Positions 1 to 8,483 of a stretch of DNA of 64,000 nt are shown here, in pieces. How positions within the stretch are numbered: position 1 is the stretch's first letter; each line of letters starts with the position of its first letter. Under the pieces are notes generated by a model that was not told the DNA's origin, searched no databases, and saw nothing but the letters and a program-made list of their open reading frames with translations. A program made the position numbers and the translations under genes. The DNA comes from Protula sp. h YS-2021 (taxonomy: Eukaryota > Annelida > Polychaeta > Sabellida > Serpulidae), in the NCBI GenBank assembly GCA_949752745.1, contig OX457025.1, positions 53,911,869 to 53,975,868 on the forward strand. The letters are read 5' to 3'.

Positions 1-124
1 AATTGCAATTAAGATCTTGCCTGAGCAGTGCCGTCTGAATAGGGCATTAATTGCAATTACGGCCAAGCAGTGAGCCCCCTATAACTGTATAAAAAAACAC
101 TGAGAGAGCAAGGAAACAAAAAAA
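1..124 (+). promoter_or_regulatory. Leader of copy A with two AATTGCAATT palindromes
   Basis: The perfect 10-bp palindrome AATTGCAATT occurs at 1-10 and 49-58. Complete leaders of copies D and F carry four such sites. The leader ends in an A-rich stretch just before the gag ATG at 125. A role as promoter or protein-binding array is inference. Confidence 0.5.
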
Positions 125-1132
125 ATGAATAAGGATAAAGTCGACAGTGCAATTAAAGAGTTGAAAGAATGGGCTGCGTCGAGAAACCTTCTCGATTCCA
201 CTGTCGACGCTCTCCTGAGCGAGGAATTCTTTTCCATCGACAGTGTACTGCACATTGACAAGGTCGTCATTAAGGCGCTAAAACTCTCGCTCGGCCAAGA
301 GAGAATGCTGCTAGCGGCCGTCGCAGACCTTAAGGACGCAAAGTCCGACAGTGCGAGTTCCCGTACCGGTCCCACATCGGACATCATTGAGAAATTTCCG
401 GCCGACAGACCCCGGCTACGCAGCGACGCGGCACCAGCTACCCTGAATGACCTTCCACGCCTTAACACAGAGACGATGACAGCCATGCTGGACTCCCTCG
501 TGGACAAGCCGCAAACCCCGGACGACGACCCATGGCAGACCGGGAGAACCCCAGATAACACGCGACCATTATTTGTCCAAGATTTCTGTGGATCCTTCCT
601 GGGGAGTCAGGGCACAGAGACAGTGTTATCGTCGAACGGTGATGCGAAAGTGATCGTGACGAGCGCGGCGAAACGCGTGAGGCCTGACGACACCACGTGG
701 CAGCAGTGGGTGAAAGGCCACGCCCGCATCTTTAGCGCCCTAAAGCGCTCAGGACAGTTGGAGACGGAAGACGAGCGTGATCGCTACAATCTCTACGGCA
801 TAAAGTTTGGAGATATGTGCGAGTATTACCCGCTAGCCAACTGTATGAGGTATGATTTCGAATACCGGCAACGGGTGGCGTCGGGGCAAATCCGTTGGGG
901 AGACGACGATACGTATCTCCTAGGCATATGTTGCTTCTCGTCTCGCGCCCAATCAACATCCACCCGGAAGCAGCACGCTAGACCCAGGGTGGAAGCTCCA
1001 AGGGCCCCGAACGGCACGGAAATTTGTCGCAACTTTAATTCGCGCCGGGGTTGCAGTCTACTAAACTGCCGATTCATGCATGCCTGCCTGAAATGTTTCC
1101 AGAACCACCCCGAGATTGCTCACAGAGACTAG
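125..1132 (+). CDS. gag: Gag-like ORF1 of YR element, copy A (intact)
   Basis: This 335-residue protein probably packages element RNA. The ATG at 125 follows an A-run and is the first ATG of the leader. Residues about 10-75 are predicted helical and resemble a SAM-type fold (LLSEEFFSIDSVL, SLGQERMLL); that is a pattern impression only. Residues about 225-285 (MCEYYPLANCMRYDFEYRQR, then W and D residues) match the conserved module seen in DIRS/Ngaro ORF1 proteins. A CCCH zinc finger follows: C301, C310, C315, H319 (spacing 8-4-3), then C321 and C324. The ORF ends in TAG at 1130-1132, and pol continues in the same frame directly after it. This is the only full-length uninterrupted gag in the window. 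Confidence 0.85.
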   Translation: MNKDKVDSAIKELKEWAASRNLLDSTVDALLSEEFFSIDSVLHIDKVVIKALKLSLGQERMLLAAVADLKDAKSDSASSRTGPTSDIIEKFPADRPRLRSDAAPATLNDLPRLNTETMTAMLDSLVDKPQTPDDDPWQTGRTPDNTRPLFVQDFCGSFLGSQGTETVLSSNGDAKVIVTSAAKRVRPDDTTWQQWVKGHARIFSALKRSGQLETEDERDRYNLYGIKFGDMCEYYPLANCMRYDFEYRQRVASGQIRWGDDDTYLLGICCFSSRAQSTSTRKQHARPRVEAPRAPNGTEICRNFNSRRGCSLLNCRFMHACLKCFQNHPEIAHRD

Positions 1133-2806
1133 CGGCACGCCGTCTCTAGCCCACTGTCTGACCGGCTCGACGAATGGGAACGACAACTTGAAACGGATAA
1201 GGACAAGGTATTTATTCTCAACGGATTACGTAATGGGCTCGATATCGTTAACGTTCGCACGGAAAATATTCAGTGTGCCGAAGCCCCCAACAGCCGCGTG
1301 GCTGAGCGACAATATCGTGATGAGGTAGAGAGCGAAATAAAGAAGGAAATTGCCCTGGGTCGCTATAAAGTAGTGGTAGAAAAACCGGCCATTGTCTCCC
1401 CGCTCTCCGCCATACCCAAAGAAAACGGTGAAATCAGGCTAATTCACGATTGCTCGCAACCAGAAGGCCTTTCTGTCAACTCCCACGCCACCCCCGACAA
1501 ACATGTTTTTACATCCGTGGACATCGCTGCCGATATGGTCAGTAGAAACTCGTTTATGGCAAAAGTGGACCTTAAATCAGCTTATCGGCAGGTCCCGCTC
1601 AGCGAAGCGTCCCAACGTCTAACGGGCTTAAAGTGGAAATTTAAGGGTAATAAACATCACACATACCTTGTAGATACCCGCTTGCCCTTCGGGGCTTCAT
1701 TAAGCGTTGGTATTTTCCATCGTATTACTCAGAGTGTCTGCCGCATGCTTAAAAAACAAGGTATAAAAGCAATAATTTGCTACCTCTATAATTTTTCTAT
1801 TACCGCTGATACATTTGACGACACGCTCAAGGCAATGCAATGCTTGATACGGCTCCTCCGGTCGCTTGGTTTCGCAATCAACTGGGAGAAATGCATCTCC
1901 CCTACGCGCAGACAAACGTTTCTCGGAGTGACTATCGACTCCACCGACTGCACGCTGTCAATTCCCACGGATAAGCTATGCGAAGTCCAAACCCTTCTCT
2001 CCCACTACGCAAGTCCCGACAACAGACGGCTCTCAAAACGCGATCTCCAGAGCCTGCTGGGGAAACTGAACTGGGTCGGACGTGTTGTCAGTGTCATACG
2101 TCCGGCCATGCGTCGTCTAATCGTGCTTATGACGTCACTACGTCGCCCTAACCACCGCACCCGTATCACTACGGACACTTGCCGAGACTTACTACTGCTT
2201 AATGTGCTTTGCGCCTCAATCAACGGTACATCTCGCTTTTCCTCCCAAAGGGATGTGCCCGATCGCGCCTTTCACATTGCCACAGACGCAAGCCCGACTG
2301 CTGCAGGCGCAGCGGTCGTTTGCCACAATAGAGCCATAGACTGGCTCTATTGCAACTTCGCCACGGATATGCCCGCCATCAATGATTGCGACATAAATAC
2401 GAAAGAACTAGCTGCTGTTCTTTTGGCGCTGCGCCGCTGGGCACCGTTCTGCGCTTCTAAGACGGTTCAACTATATTCGGATAATAAAGCAACCCTTTAT
2501 GCCCTTAACCGAGGAAGAATTAGAAACACTATTGCGTCCGATGTTTTATGCGAAATACTAATATTACGCGTTAAGTTTGACATTAAAATATGTGCCGCCT
2601 ACGTAAACACGAAACTTAATAAGCTCCCGGATGCCATTTCGCGACTATCCAGCCTTCCACATGCCACGTATGCATTCGGCCACGTCCCGCTCGCTGACCT
2701 CCGGCACCACATGTCACCAATTGCTATGCGTCGTTTGTTCCAGGAGTGGTACGGGAGATACAAATTTTGGACAACGAAGTGGCCCAATTCCGCAGAGCAG
2801 CCCTAG
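1133..2806 (+). CDS. pol: Pol (RT-RNase H) of YR element, copy A, RT active site mutated
   Basis: This is 557 codons open directly after the gag UAG and in the same frame. There is no ATG before the RT, so readthrough is the likely route of expression. Counting from codon GTG 1298: RT motif A is AKVDLKSAYRQVP (D91) and motif B is LPFGASLSVGIF. The catalytic box at 1781-1792 reads YLYN; copy D has YLDD, so both catalytic aspartates are lost (GAT GAC to TAT AAT). RNase H follows, with TDAS (D330), NTKE (E370), YSDN (D395) and LPDAISR. The 3' end overlaps YR. The product should be unable to reverse transcribe, although the frame is otherwise intact. Confidence 0.88.
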   Translation, partial: RHAVSSPLSDRLDEWERQLETDKDKVFILNGLRNGLDIVNVRTENIQCAEAPNSRVAERQYRDEVESEIKKEIALGRYKVVVEKPAIVSPLSAIPKENGEIRLIHDCSQPEGLSVNSHATPDKHVFTSVDIAADMVSRNSFMAKVDLKSAYRQVPLSEASQRLTGLKWKFKGNKHHTYLVDTRLPFGASLSVGIFHRITQSVCRMLKKQGIKAIICYLYNFSITADTFDDTLKAMQCLIRLLRSLGFAINWEKCISPTRRQTFLGVTIDSTDCTLSIPTDKLCEVQTLLSHYASPDNRRLSKRDLQSLLGKLNWVGRVVSVIRPAMRRLIVLMTSLRRPNHRTRITTDTCRDLLLLNVLCASINGTSRFSSQRDVPDRAFHIATDASPTAAGAAVVCHNRAIDWLYCNFATDMPAINDCDINTKELAAVLLALRRWAPFCASKTVQLYSDNKATLYALNRGRIRNTIASDVLCEILILRVKFDIKICAAYVNTKLNKLPDAISRLSSLPHATYAFGHVPLADLRHHMSPIAMRRLFQEWYGRYKFWTTKWPNSAEQP

Positions 2807-3732
2807 CAGAAAGCACTCGTGAAACGTACTCGGCTCAGCTGAAGTCTTACCTGGCCTTCTGCCAAGCCTTTAGGATGCGCCCAGCCCCCGCAGAAACTAC
2901 GACCGTGCTCCGTTACGCGTGTTTTCTCAGCCGATCCCTGAAACCCCAGTCCGTGAAATGCTATCTCGCTGCAGTTCGCCTACTCCACTTGGAGCTGGGT
3001 TACACGAACCCCATTGAGAATAACCACTTCGTGAAGACGCTATTGAAAGGAATCGACACGCAGAAAGGTACGCCACTCCGACAGAAACTACCGCTCTCGC
3101 TGGATATCTTGCAGCGCGTCCGAGGAGTTCTCGACCTCTCGCAACCATTAGAGGCCTGCTTCTGGGCTGCTTGTCTCATGGGCTTCTTTACCTTTCTGCG
3201 CAAGTCCTCGCTGCTATCCCGTACCCAGACTAGCCACGACTGTAGAACTGACCTCTGCCGTGATGACGTAACGCTGTGTGCAGATGGCGCCCTAGTTCAC
3301 GTAAAACGCACCAAAACACTTCGCAACTTTTCACGAGCCCTCGTCATCCCAATCCCAGAGGTAGAGCAGTCTACAGTATGCCCCACTGCAGCGTTAAAAC
3401 ACCACCTCCGCCTTTCGCCCGCACATGGTAAAGCGGCGCTTTTCTCCTACAGAACCCCGGACTCCACCGTCCCTCTCTCCCACGCAGCGTTCTCGTCGAT
3501 GCTGAAATGCAAACTGCGTGCTGTTGGGCTAGATGACTCAGCCTACAGCGGCCATAGCCTACGACGAGCCGGGGCTACCTTTGCTCTTGCCTGTGGGCTG
3601 CCACCGCAAGTGATTAAGAGCCAAGGAGACTGGACATCGGAGTCCTACACGCGATACACTGACGTCCCTCTGAGTCTACGCCTGGATTGTGCAAAAACTA
3701 TGGGATCAAACGTTCAAAACGCCTTGTCCTAA
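2698..3732 (+). CDS. Tyrosine recombinase of YR element, copy A
   Basis: This protein would integrate the circular cDNA by site-specific-type recombination. The frame is open from a TGA at 2695 and overlaps pol by about 109 nt in the -1 frame. There is no ATG before the core, so frameshifting or another non-ATG route is needed. Numbering from GTG 2746 (328 residues): box A arginine R152 (FFTFLRKSS), K190 in VKRTK, HxxR at H270/R273 (GHSLRRAG), W296 (GDW), and nucleophile Y304 in SYTRYT. All expected catalytic residues are present. The frame is intact and nearly identical in copies B, C and D. Confidence 0.9.
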   Translation, partial: PPAPHVTNCYASFVPGVVREIQILDNEVAQFRRAALAESTRETYSAQLKSYLAFCQAFRMRPAPAETTTVLRYACFLSRSLKPQSVKCYLAAVRLLHLELGYTNPIENNHFVKTLLKGIDTQKGTPLRQKLPLSLDILQRVRGVLDLSQPLEACFWAACLMGFFTFLRKSSLLSRTQTSHDCRTDLCRDDVTLCADGALVHVKRTKTLRNFSRALVIPIPEVEQSTVCPTAALKHHLRLSPAHGKAALFSYRTPDSTVPLSHAAFSSMLKCKLRAVGLDDSAYSGHSLRRAGATFALACGLPPQVIKSQGDWTSESYTRYTDVPLSLRLDCAKTMGSNVQNALS

Positions 3733-3765
3733 CTACTACAAGTAACACTTCGTGGTTTGGTATTT

Positions 3766-4455
3766 GGACAGTTTCTTAAAGTATGTTTGTTTTATGCATA
3801 ATGTGTTCAGCAATCAGGCAATAAACATTTGTACCCAAACCACTCTCTCATTCGTCTTGCCAGCCATAACGGCTAGAGACTAGAACGCTATAAGTTTTAA
3901 TTAAAAAATAAAGTGTTATTTGATTTTAAAACTCTGGTGATGCGCTGCCCCTTTTCCCCCTTAATCCCCCACGCTACTCGACTTGACAGCGACGGAGCGT
4001 GCCAGACGGAGATGTAGACAGAGCGTCTCGGCTTACAGCGTGCCGTCATGCAAGGCGGGAGCGAAGCACACACTCAGTAACTCGGGGGCGGAGCTCGCCC
4101 CAGAGTACCTTCTGTCATGCCTGTGTTCTATTGGCCGTTGAGTCGTGCAGGGATTAAGTCGGACGGTACATAACAAGGCTCTTCCAAGCTTCCCCTCACA
4201 AATGCAAAGCAAGCACTGGTCAAGCAAGCGCTTCCAGAGACCCACCTCCATCCCCCTTCCCCTTCCCTGTTTAATTGTTTACAAGTACAGTTTTATGTTG
4301 AATATGTTAGTCTGGTTAGTGGACAGTTTCTTAAAGTATGTTTGTTTTATGCATAATGTGTTCAGCAGTCAGGCAATAAACATTTGTACCCAAACCACTC
4401 TCTCATTCGTCTTGCCAGCCATAACGGCTAGAGACTAGAACGCTATAAGTTTTAA
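3766..4455 (+). repeat. 3' split direct repeat block B1-A2-B2 of copy A
   Basis: B1 is 3766-3900 (135 bp), A2 is 3901-4320 (420 bp) and B2 is 4321-4455 (135 bp). B1 and B2 are near-identical direct repeats starting GGACAGTTTCTTAAAG and ending AAGTTTTAA. The first 340 bp of A2 recur as A1 at the 5' ends of copies D, E and F. The B1/A2 joint forms TTAATTAA at 3897-3904. AATAAA occurs in B (3820-3825) and at the A start (3906-3911), possible polyadenylation signals. This is the Ngaro/PAT split-direct-repeat layout. Confidence 0.88.
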
Positions 4456-5395
4456 AGGTTGGAAACGATCTTTAGGAAGAGAAAATTCTCAAGAAAACGG
4501 AAGAAAAGGACAGAAAACAAGGTGAAATATAAGAAATGACGAAATAATAGGTCAGAAACGATCTTCAGGAACGGAAAATACGCAATAAAAGGCAAGAAAA
4601 GAAGAGAAAATCTAAGGAATCAAGAGGAAATAGGCTTGAAACGTTCTTCTGGAAGAGATCACAACGCGAAATGTAAGAAATAGGGAGAAAAATAGGCCGG
4701 AAATGAATTTCACGAAGAGAAAATAGGCGAGAAAAGGCAAAGAAAAGAAGACAAAACAGGATTAAAATTCAAGAAATCAGGAGAAAACAGGTCGGAAACG
4801 ATCTTCTGGAAGAGAAAATTCGCGAGAAAAGGCAAGAAAAGAAGAGAAAACAAGGTAATATGTAAGAAAACAGAAGAATACAGGTCCGAAACGATCTTTA
4901 GGAAGAGAAAATTCGCGAGAAAAAGCAAGAAAACAAGAGAAAAGAGGTCAAAATGTAAGAAATCAGGAGAAAACAGGTCGGAAACGATCTTCAGGAAGAG
5001 AAAATTCGCGAGAAAAGGCAAAAAAAAAAAAAACAGACGTGAAAAAGGATCAAATCTCAGAAATCAAGAGGAAAAAAGCTTGAAACGATATTCTGGAAGA
5101 GCAACTTGGCGAGAAACCACAAGAAGAGATGGGAACACAACGCGAAATGTAAGAAATAGGGAGAACATAGGCCGGAAACGAATTTCACGAAGAGAAAATA
5201 AACGAGAAAAGGCAAGAAAAGAAGAGAAAACAGGTGGAAATCTAAGAAATCAGGAGAAAACAGGTCGGAAACGATCTTCAGGAAAAGAAAAGACGCGAGA
5301 AAAGGCAAGAAAAGACTTGAAAAGGGATGAAATCTAAGAAATCAAGAGGAAATAAGCTTGAAATGATCTTCCGGAAGAGCAACTTGGCGAGAAAC
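4456..5395 (+). repeat. Purine-rich about 93-bp satellite array (first block)
   Basis: Units begin around GGTCGGAAACGATCTTCAGG and contain AAGAGAAAATTCGCGAGAAA and AAGGCAAGAAAAGAAGAG. The plus strand is almost all A and G. Variant units (GGCCGGAAACGAATTTCACG, GCTTGAAACGATCTTC) alternate in an order also found in the main array. Because 93 is 31 codons, the minus strand stays open and gives hydrophobic repetitive ORFs; I do not call these genes. Confidence 0.85.
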
Positions 5396-5627
5396 GTTTG
5401 ACATTAAAATATGTGCCGCCTACGTAAACACGAAACTTAATAAGCTCCCGGATGCCATTTCGCGACTATCCAGCCTTCCACATGCCACGTATGCATTCGG
5501 CCACGTCCCGCTCGCTGACCTCCGGCACCACATGTCACCAATTGCTATGCGTCGTTTGTTCCAGGAGTGGTACGGGAGACACAAATTTTGGACAACGAAG
5601 TGGCCCAATTCCGCAGAGCAGCCCTAG
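5396..5627 (+). pseudogene. RNase H tail of pol, copy B
   Basis: Only the C-terminal RNase H region (AAYVNTKLNKLPDAISRLSS) up to the pol stop remains. Upstream is satellite. The frame is intact, but no start or catalytic N-terminal part is present. Confidence 0.8.
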
Positions 5628-6553
5628 CAGAAAGCACTCGTGAAACGTACTCGGCTCAGCTGAAGTCTTACCTGGCCTTCTGCCAAGCCTTTAGGATGCG
5701 CCCAGCCCCCGCAGAAACTACGACCGTGCTCCGTTACGCGTGTTTTCTCAGCCGATCCCTGAAACCCCAGTCCGTGAGATGCTATCTCGCTGCAGTTCGC
5801 CTACTCCACTTGGAGCTGGGTTACACGAACCCCATTGAGAATAACCACTTCGTGAAGACGCTATTGAAAGGAATCGACACGCAGAAAGGTACGCCACCCC
5901 GACAGAAACTACCGCTCTCGCTGGATATCTTGCAGCGCGTCCGAGGAGTTCTCGACCTCTCGCAACCATTAGAGGCCTGCTTCTGGGCTGCTTGTCTCAT
6001 GGGCTTCTTTACCTTTCTGCGCAAGTCCTCGCTGCTATCCCGTACCCAGACTAGCCACGACTGTAGAACTGACCTCTGCCGTGATGACGTAACGCTGTGT
6101 GCAGATGGCGCCCTAGTTCACGTAAAACGCACCAAAACACTTCGCAACTTTTCACGAGCCCTCGTCATCCCAATCCCAGAGGTAGAGCAGTCTACAGTAT
6201 GCCCCACTGCAGCGTTAAAACACCACCTCCGCCTTTCGCCCGCACATGGTAAAGCGGCGCTTTTCTCCTACAGAACCCCGGACTCCACCGTCCCTCTCTC
6301 CCACGCAGCGTTCTCGTCGATGCTGAAATGCAAACTGCGTGCTGTTGGGCTAGATGACTCAGCCTACAGCGGCCATAGCCTACGACGAGCCGGGGCTACC
6401 TTTGCTCTTGCCTGTGGGCTGCCACCGCAAGTGATTAAGAGCCAAGGAGACTGGACATCGGAGTCCTACACGCGATACACTGACGTCCCTCTGAGTCTAC
6501 GCCTGGATTGTGCAAAAACCATGGGATCAAACGTTCAAAACGCCTTGTCCTAA
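5519..6553 (+). CDS. Tyrosine recombinase, copy B
   Basis: The frame matches copy A with very few substitutions (for example SVR instead of SVK near residue 70 and TPPRQK instead of TPLRQK near 111). The catalytic set R152, K190, H270-x2-R273, W296 and Y304 is present. Its pol partner is truncated, so no obvious expression route remains unless satellite transcription supplies one. Coding integrity reflects recent duplication. Confidence 0.85.
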   Translation, partial: PPAPHVTNCYASFVPGVVRETQILDNEVAQFRRAALAESTRETYSAQLKSYLAFCQAFRMRPAPAETTTVLRYACFLSRSLKPQSVRCYLAAVRLLHLELGYTNPIENNHFVKTLLKGIDTQKGTPPRQKLPLSLDILQRVRGVLDLSQPLEACFWAACLMGFFTFLRKSSLLSRTQTSHDCRTDLCRDDVTLCADGALVHVKRTKTLRNFSRALVIPIPEVEQSTVCPTAALKHHLRLSPAHGKAALFSYRTPDSTVPLSHAAFSSMLKCKLRAVGLDDSAYSGHSLRRAGATFALACGLPPQVIKSQGDWTSESYTRYTDVPLSLRLDCAKTMGSNVQNALS

Positions 6554-6587
6554 CTACTACAAGTGACACTTCGTGGTTTGGGTATTT

Positions 6588-7277
6588 GGACAGTTTCTTA
6601 AAGTATGTTTGTTTTATGCATAATGTGTTCAGCAGTCAGGCAATAAACATTTGTACCCAAACCACTCTCCCATTCGTCTTGCCAGCCATAACGGCTAGAG
6701 ACTAGAACGCTATAAGTTTTAATTAAAAAATAAAGTGTTATTTGATTTTAAAACTCTGGTGATGCGCTGCCCCTTTTCCCCCTTAATCCCCCACGCTACT
6801 CGACTTGACAGCGACGGAGCGTGCCAGACGGAGATGTAGACAGAGCGTCTCGGCTTACAGCGTGCCGTCATGCAAGGCGGGAGCGAAGCACACACTCAGT
6901 AACTCGGGGGCGGAGCTCGCCCCAGAGTACCTTCTGTCATGCCTGTGTTCTATTGGCCGTTGAGTCGTGCAGGGATTAAGTCGGACGGTACATAACAAGG
7001 CTCTTCCAAGCTTCCCCTCACAAATGCAAAGCAAGCACTGGTCAAGCAAGCGCTTCCAGAGACCCACCTCCATCCCCCTTCCCCTTCCCTGTTTAATTGT
7101 TTACAAGTACAGTTTTATGTTGAATATGTTAGTCTGGTTAGTGGACAGTTTCTTAAAGTATGTTTGTTTTATGCATAATGTGTTCAGCAGTCAGGCAATA
7201 AACATTTGTACCCAAACCACTCTCTCATTCGTCTTGCCAGCCATAACGGCTAGAGACTAGAACGCTATAAGTTTTAA
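6588..7277 (+). repeat. B1-A2-B2 block of copy B
   Basis: B1 is 6588-6722, A2 is 6723-7142 and B2 is 7143-7277, with the same lengths as in copy A. The B2/satellite border AAGTTTTAA/AGGTTGG is also the same. Confidence 0.88.
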
Positions 7278-7759
7278 AGGTTGGAAACGATCTTTAGGAA
7301 GAGAAAATTCTCAAGAAAACGGAAGAAAAGGACAGAAAACAAGGTGAAATATAAGAAATGACGAAATAATAGGTCAGAAACGATCTTCAGGAACGGAAAA
7401 TACGCAATAAAAGGCAAGAAAAGAAGAGAAAATCTAAGGAATCAAGAGGAAATAGGCTTGAAACGTTCTTCTGGAAGAGATCACAACGCGAAATGTAAGA
7501 AATAGGGAGAAAAATAGGCCGGAAATGAATTTCACGAAGAGAAAATAGGCGAGAAAAGGCAAAGAAAAGAAGACAAAACAGGTTGAAATTCAAGAAATCA
7601 GGAGCAAACAGGTCGGAAACGATCTTCAGGAAGAGAAAATTCGCGAGAAAAGGCAAGAAAAGAAGAGAAAACAAGGTAATATGTAAGAAAACAGAAGAAT
7701 ACAGGTCCGAAACGATTTTTAGGAAGAGAAAATTCGCGAGAAAAAGCAAGAAAACAAAA
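7278..7759 (+). repeat. Satellite block interrupted by the composite insertion
   Basis: This is nearly identical to 4456-4936 (offset 2822). It stops after AAGCAAGAAAACAA. The matching continuation (GAAAAGAGGTCAAAATG) is found at 14695, so 7760-14694 is inserted here. Confidence 0.88.
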
Positions 7760-8449
7760 TTAAAACTTATAGCGTTCTAGTCTCTAGCCGTTATGGCTGG
7801 CAAGACGAATGGGAGAGTGGTTTGGGTACAAATGTTTATTGCCTGACTGCTGAACACATTATGCATAAAACAAACATACTTTAAGAAACTGTCCACTAAC
7901 CAGACTAACATATTCAACATAGAACTGTACTTGTAAACAATTAAACAGGGAAGGGGAAGGGGGATGGAGGTGGGTCTCTGGAAGCGCTTGCTTGGCCAGT
8001 GCTTGCTTTGCATTTGTGAGGGGAAGCTTGGAAGAGCCTTGTTATGTACCGTCCGACTTAATCCCTGCACGACTCAACGGCCAATAGAACACAGGCATGA
8101 CAGAAGGTACTCTGGGGCGAGCTCCGCCCCCGAGTTACTGAGTGTGTGCTTCGCTCCCGCCTTGCATGACGGCACGCTGTAAGCCGAGACGCTCTGTCTA
8201 CATCTCCGTCTGGCACGCTCCGTCGCTGTCAAGTCGAGTAGCGTGGGGGATTAAGGGGGAAAAGGGGCAGCGCATCACCAGAGTTTTAAAATCAAATAAC
8301 ACTTTATTTTTTAATTAAAACTTATAGCGTTCTAGTCTCTAGCTGTTATGGCTGGCAAGACGAATGAGAGAGTGGTTTGGGTACAAATGTTTATTGCCTG
8401 ACTGCTGAACACATTGTGCATAAAACAAACATACTTTAAGAAACTGTCC
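7760..8449 (-). repeat. B1-A2-B2 block of copy C
   Basis: On the minus strand, B1 is 8449-8315, A2 is 8314-7895 and B2 is 7894-7760, with lengths 135, 420 and 135 bp as in copies A and B. The outer end TTAAAACTTATAG at 7760 abuts satellite. Confidence 0.88.
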
Positions 8450-8483
8450 AAATACCCAAACCACGAAGTGTTACTTGTAGTAG

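Larger units (their letters stand above)
1..4455 (+). mobile_element. YR retrotransposon copy A (DIRS order, Ngaro/PAT-like), 5' end outside window
   Basis: The order is leader, gag, RT-RNase H, tyrosine recombinase, then the 3' repeat block B1-A2-B2. Only the far 5' part (segment A1 and most of the leader) lies outside the window. The combination of RT/RNase H with a tyrosine recombinase and no DDE integrase defines the DIRS order. Split direct repeats and no visible methyltransferase favour a Ngaro-like or PAT-like member over DIRS1 proper. Gag and YR are open, but the RT active site is mutated. The 3' border with satellite DNA is at 4455/4456. Confidence 0.9.
5396..7277 (+). mobile_element. 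YR element copy B, 5'-truncated by the duplication breakpoint
   Basis: It holds the last part of RNase H, a complete YR and B1-A2-B2. It is the second copy of the 2.8-kb tandem duplication rather than an independent insertion, because its satellite flank also duplicates the flank of copy A. Confidence 0.88.
2575..7759 (+). repeat. Tandem duplication, unit about 2.82 kb
   Basis: Sequence from GTTTGACATTAAAATATG (2575) through YR, B1-A2-B2 and satellite up to 5395 is repeated from 5396 with a constant offset of 2821-2822 bp. The junction at 5395/5396 fuses satellite (GGCGAGAAAC) to RNase H sequence (GTTTGACATT). The second copy runs to 7759, is broken there by the 7760-14694 insertion, and resumes in the satellite from 14695. 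Confidence 0.85.

Noticed and set aside
1298..1300. GTG as start codon of pol, and GTG 2746 as start of YR
   Set aside because: The element is eukaryotic; both frames extend upstream without an ATG, so recoding is the better explanation.
4033..4438. Small ORFs of 72 and 97 residues in segments A and B, repeated in every copy
   Set aside because: They fall in terminal repeats on both strands, show no domain and end in repeat borders.
4710..5308. Minus-strand ORFs of 80-140 residues in the satellite, rich in F and L (also 14809-18095)
   Set aside because: They repeat every 31 codons with the satellite unit, have no fixed start or end and no domain; best explained by unit length and purine bias.
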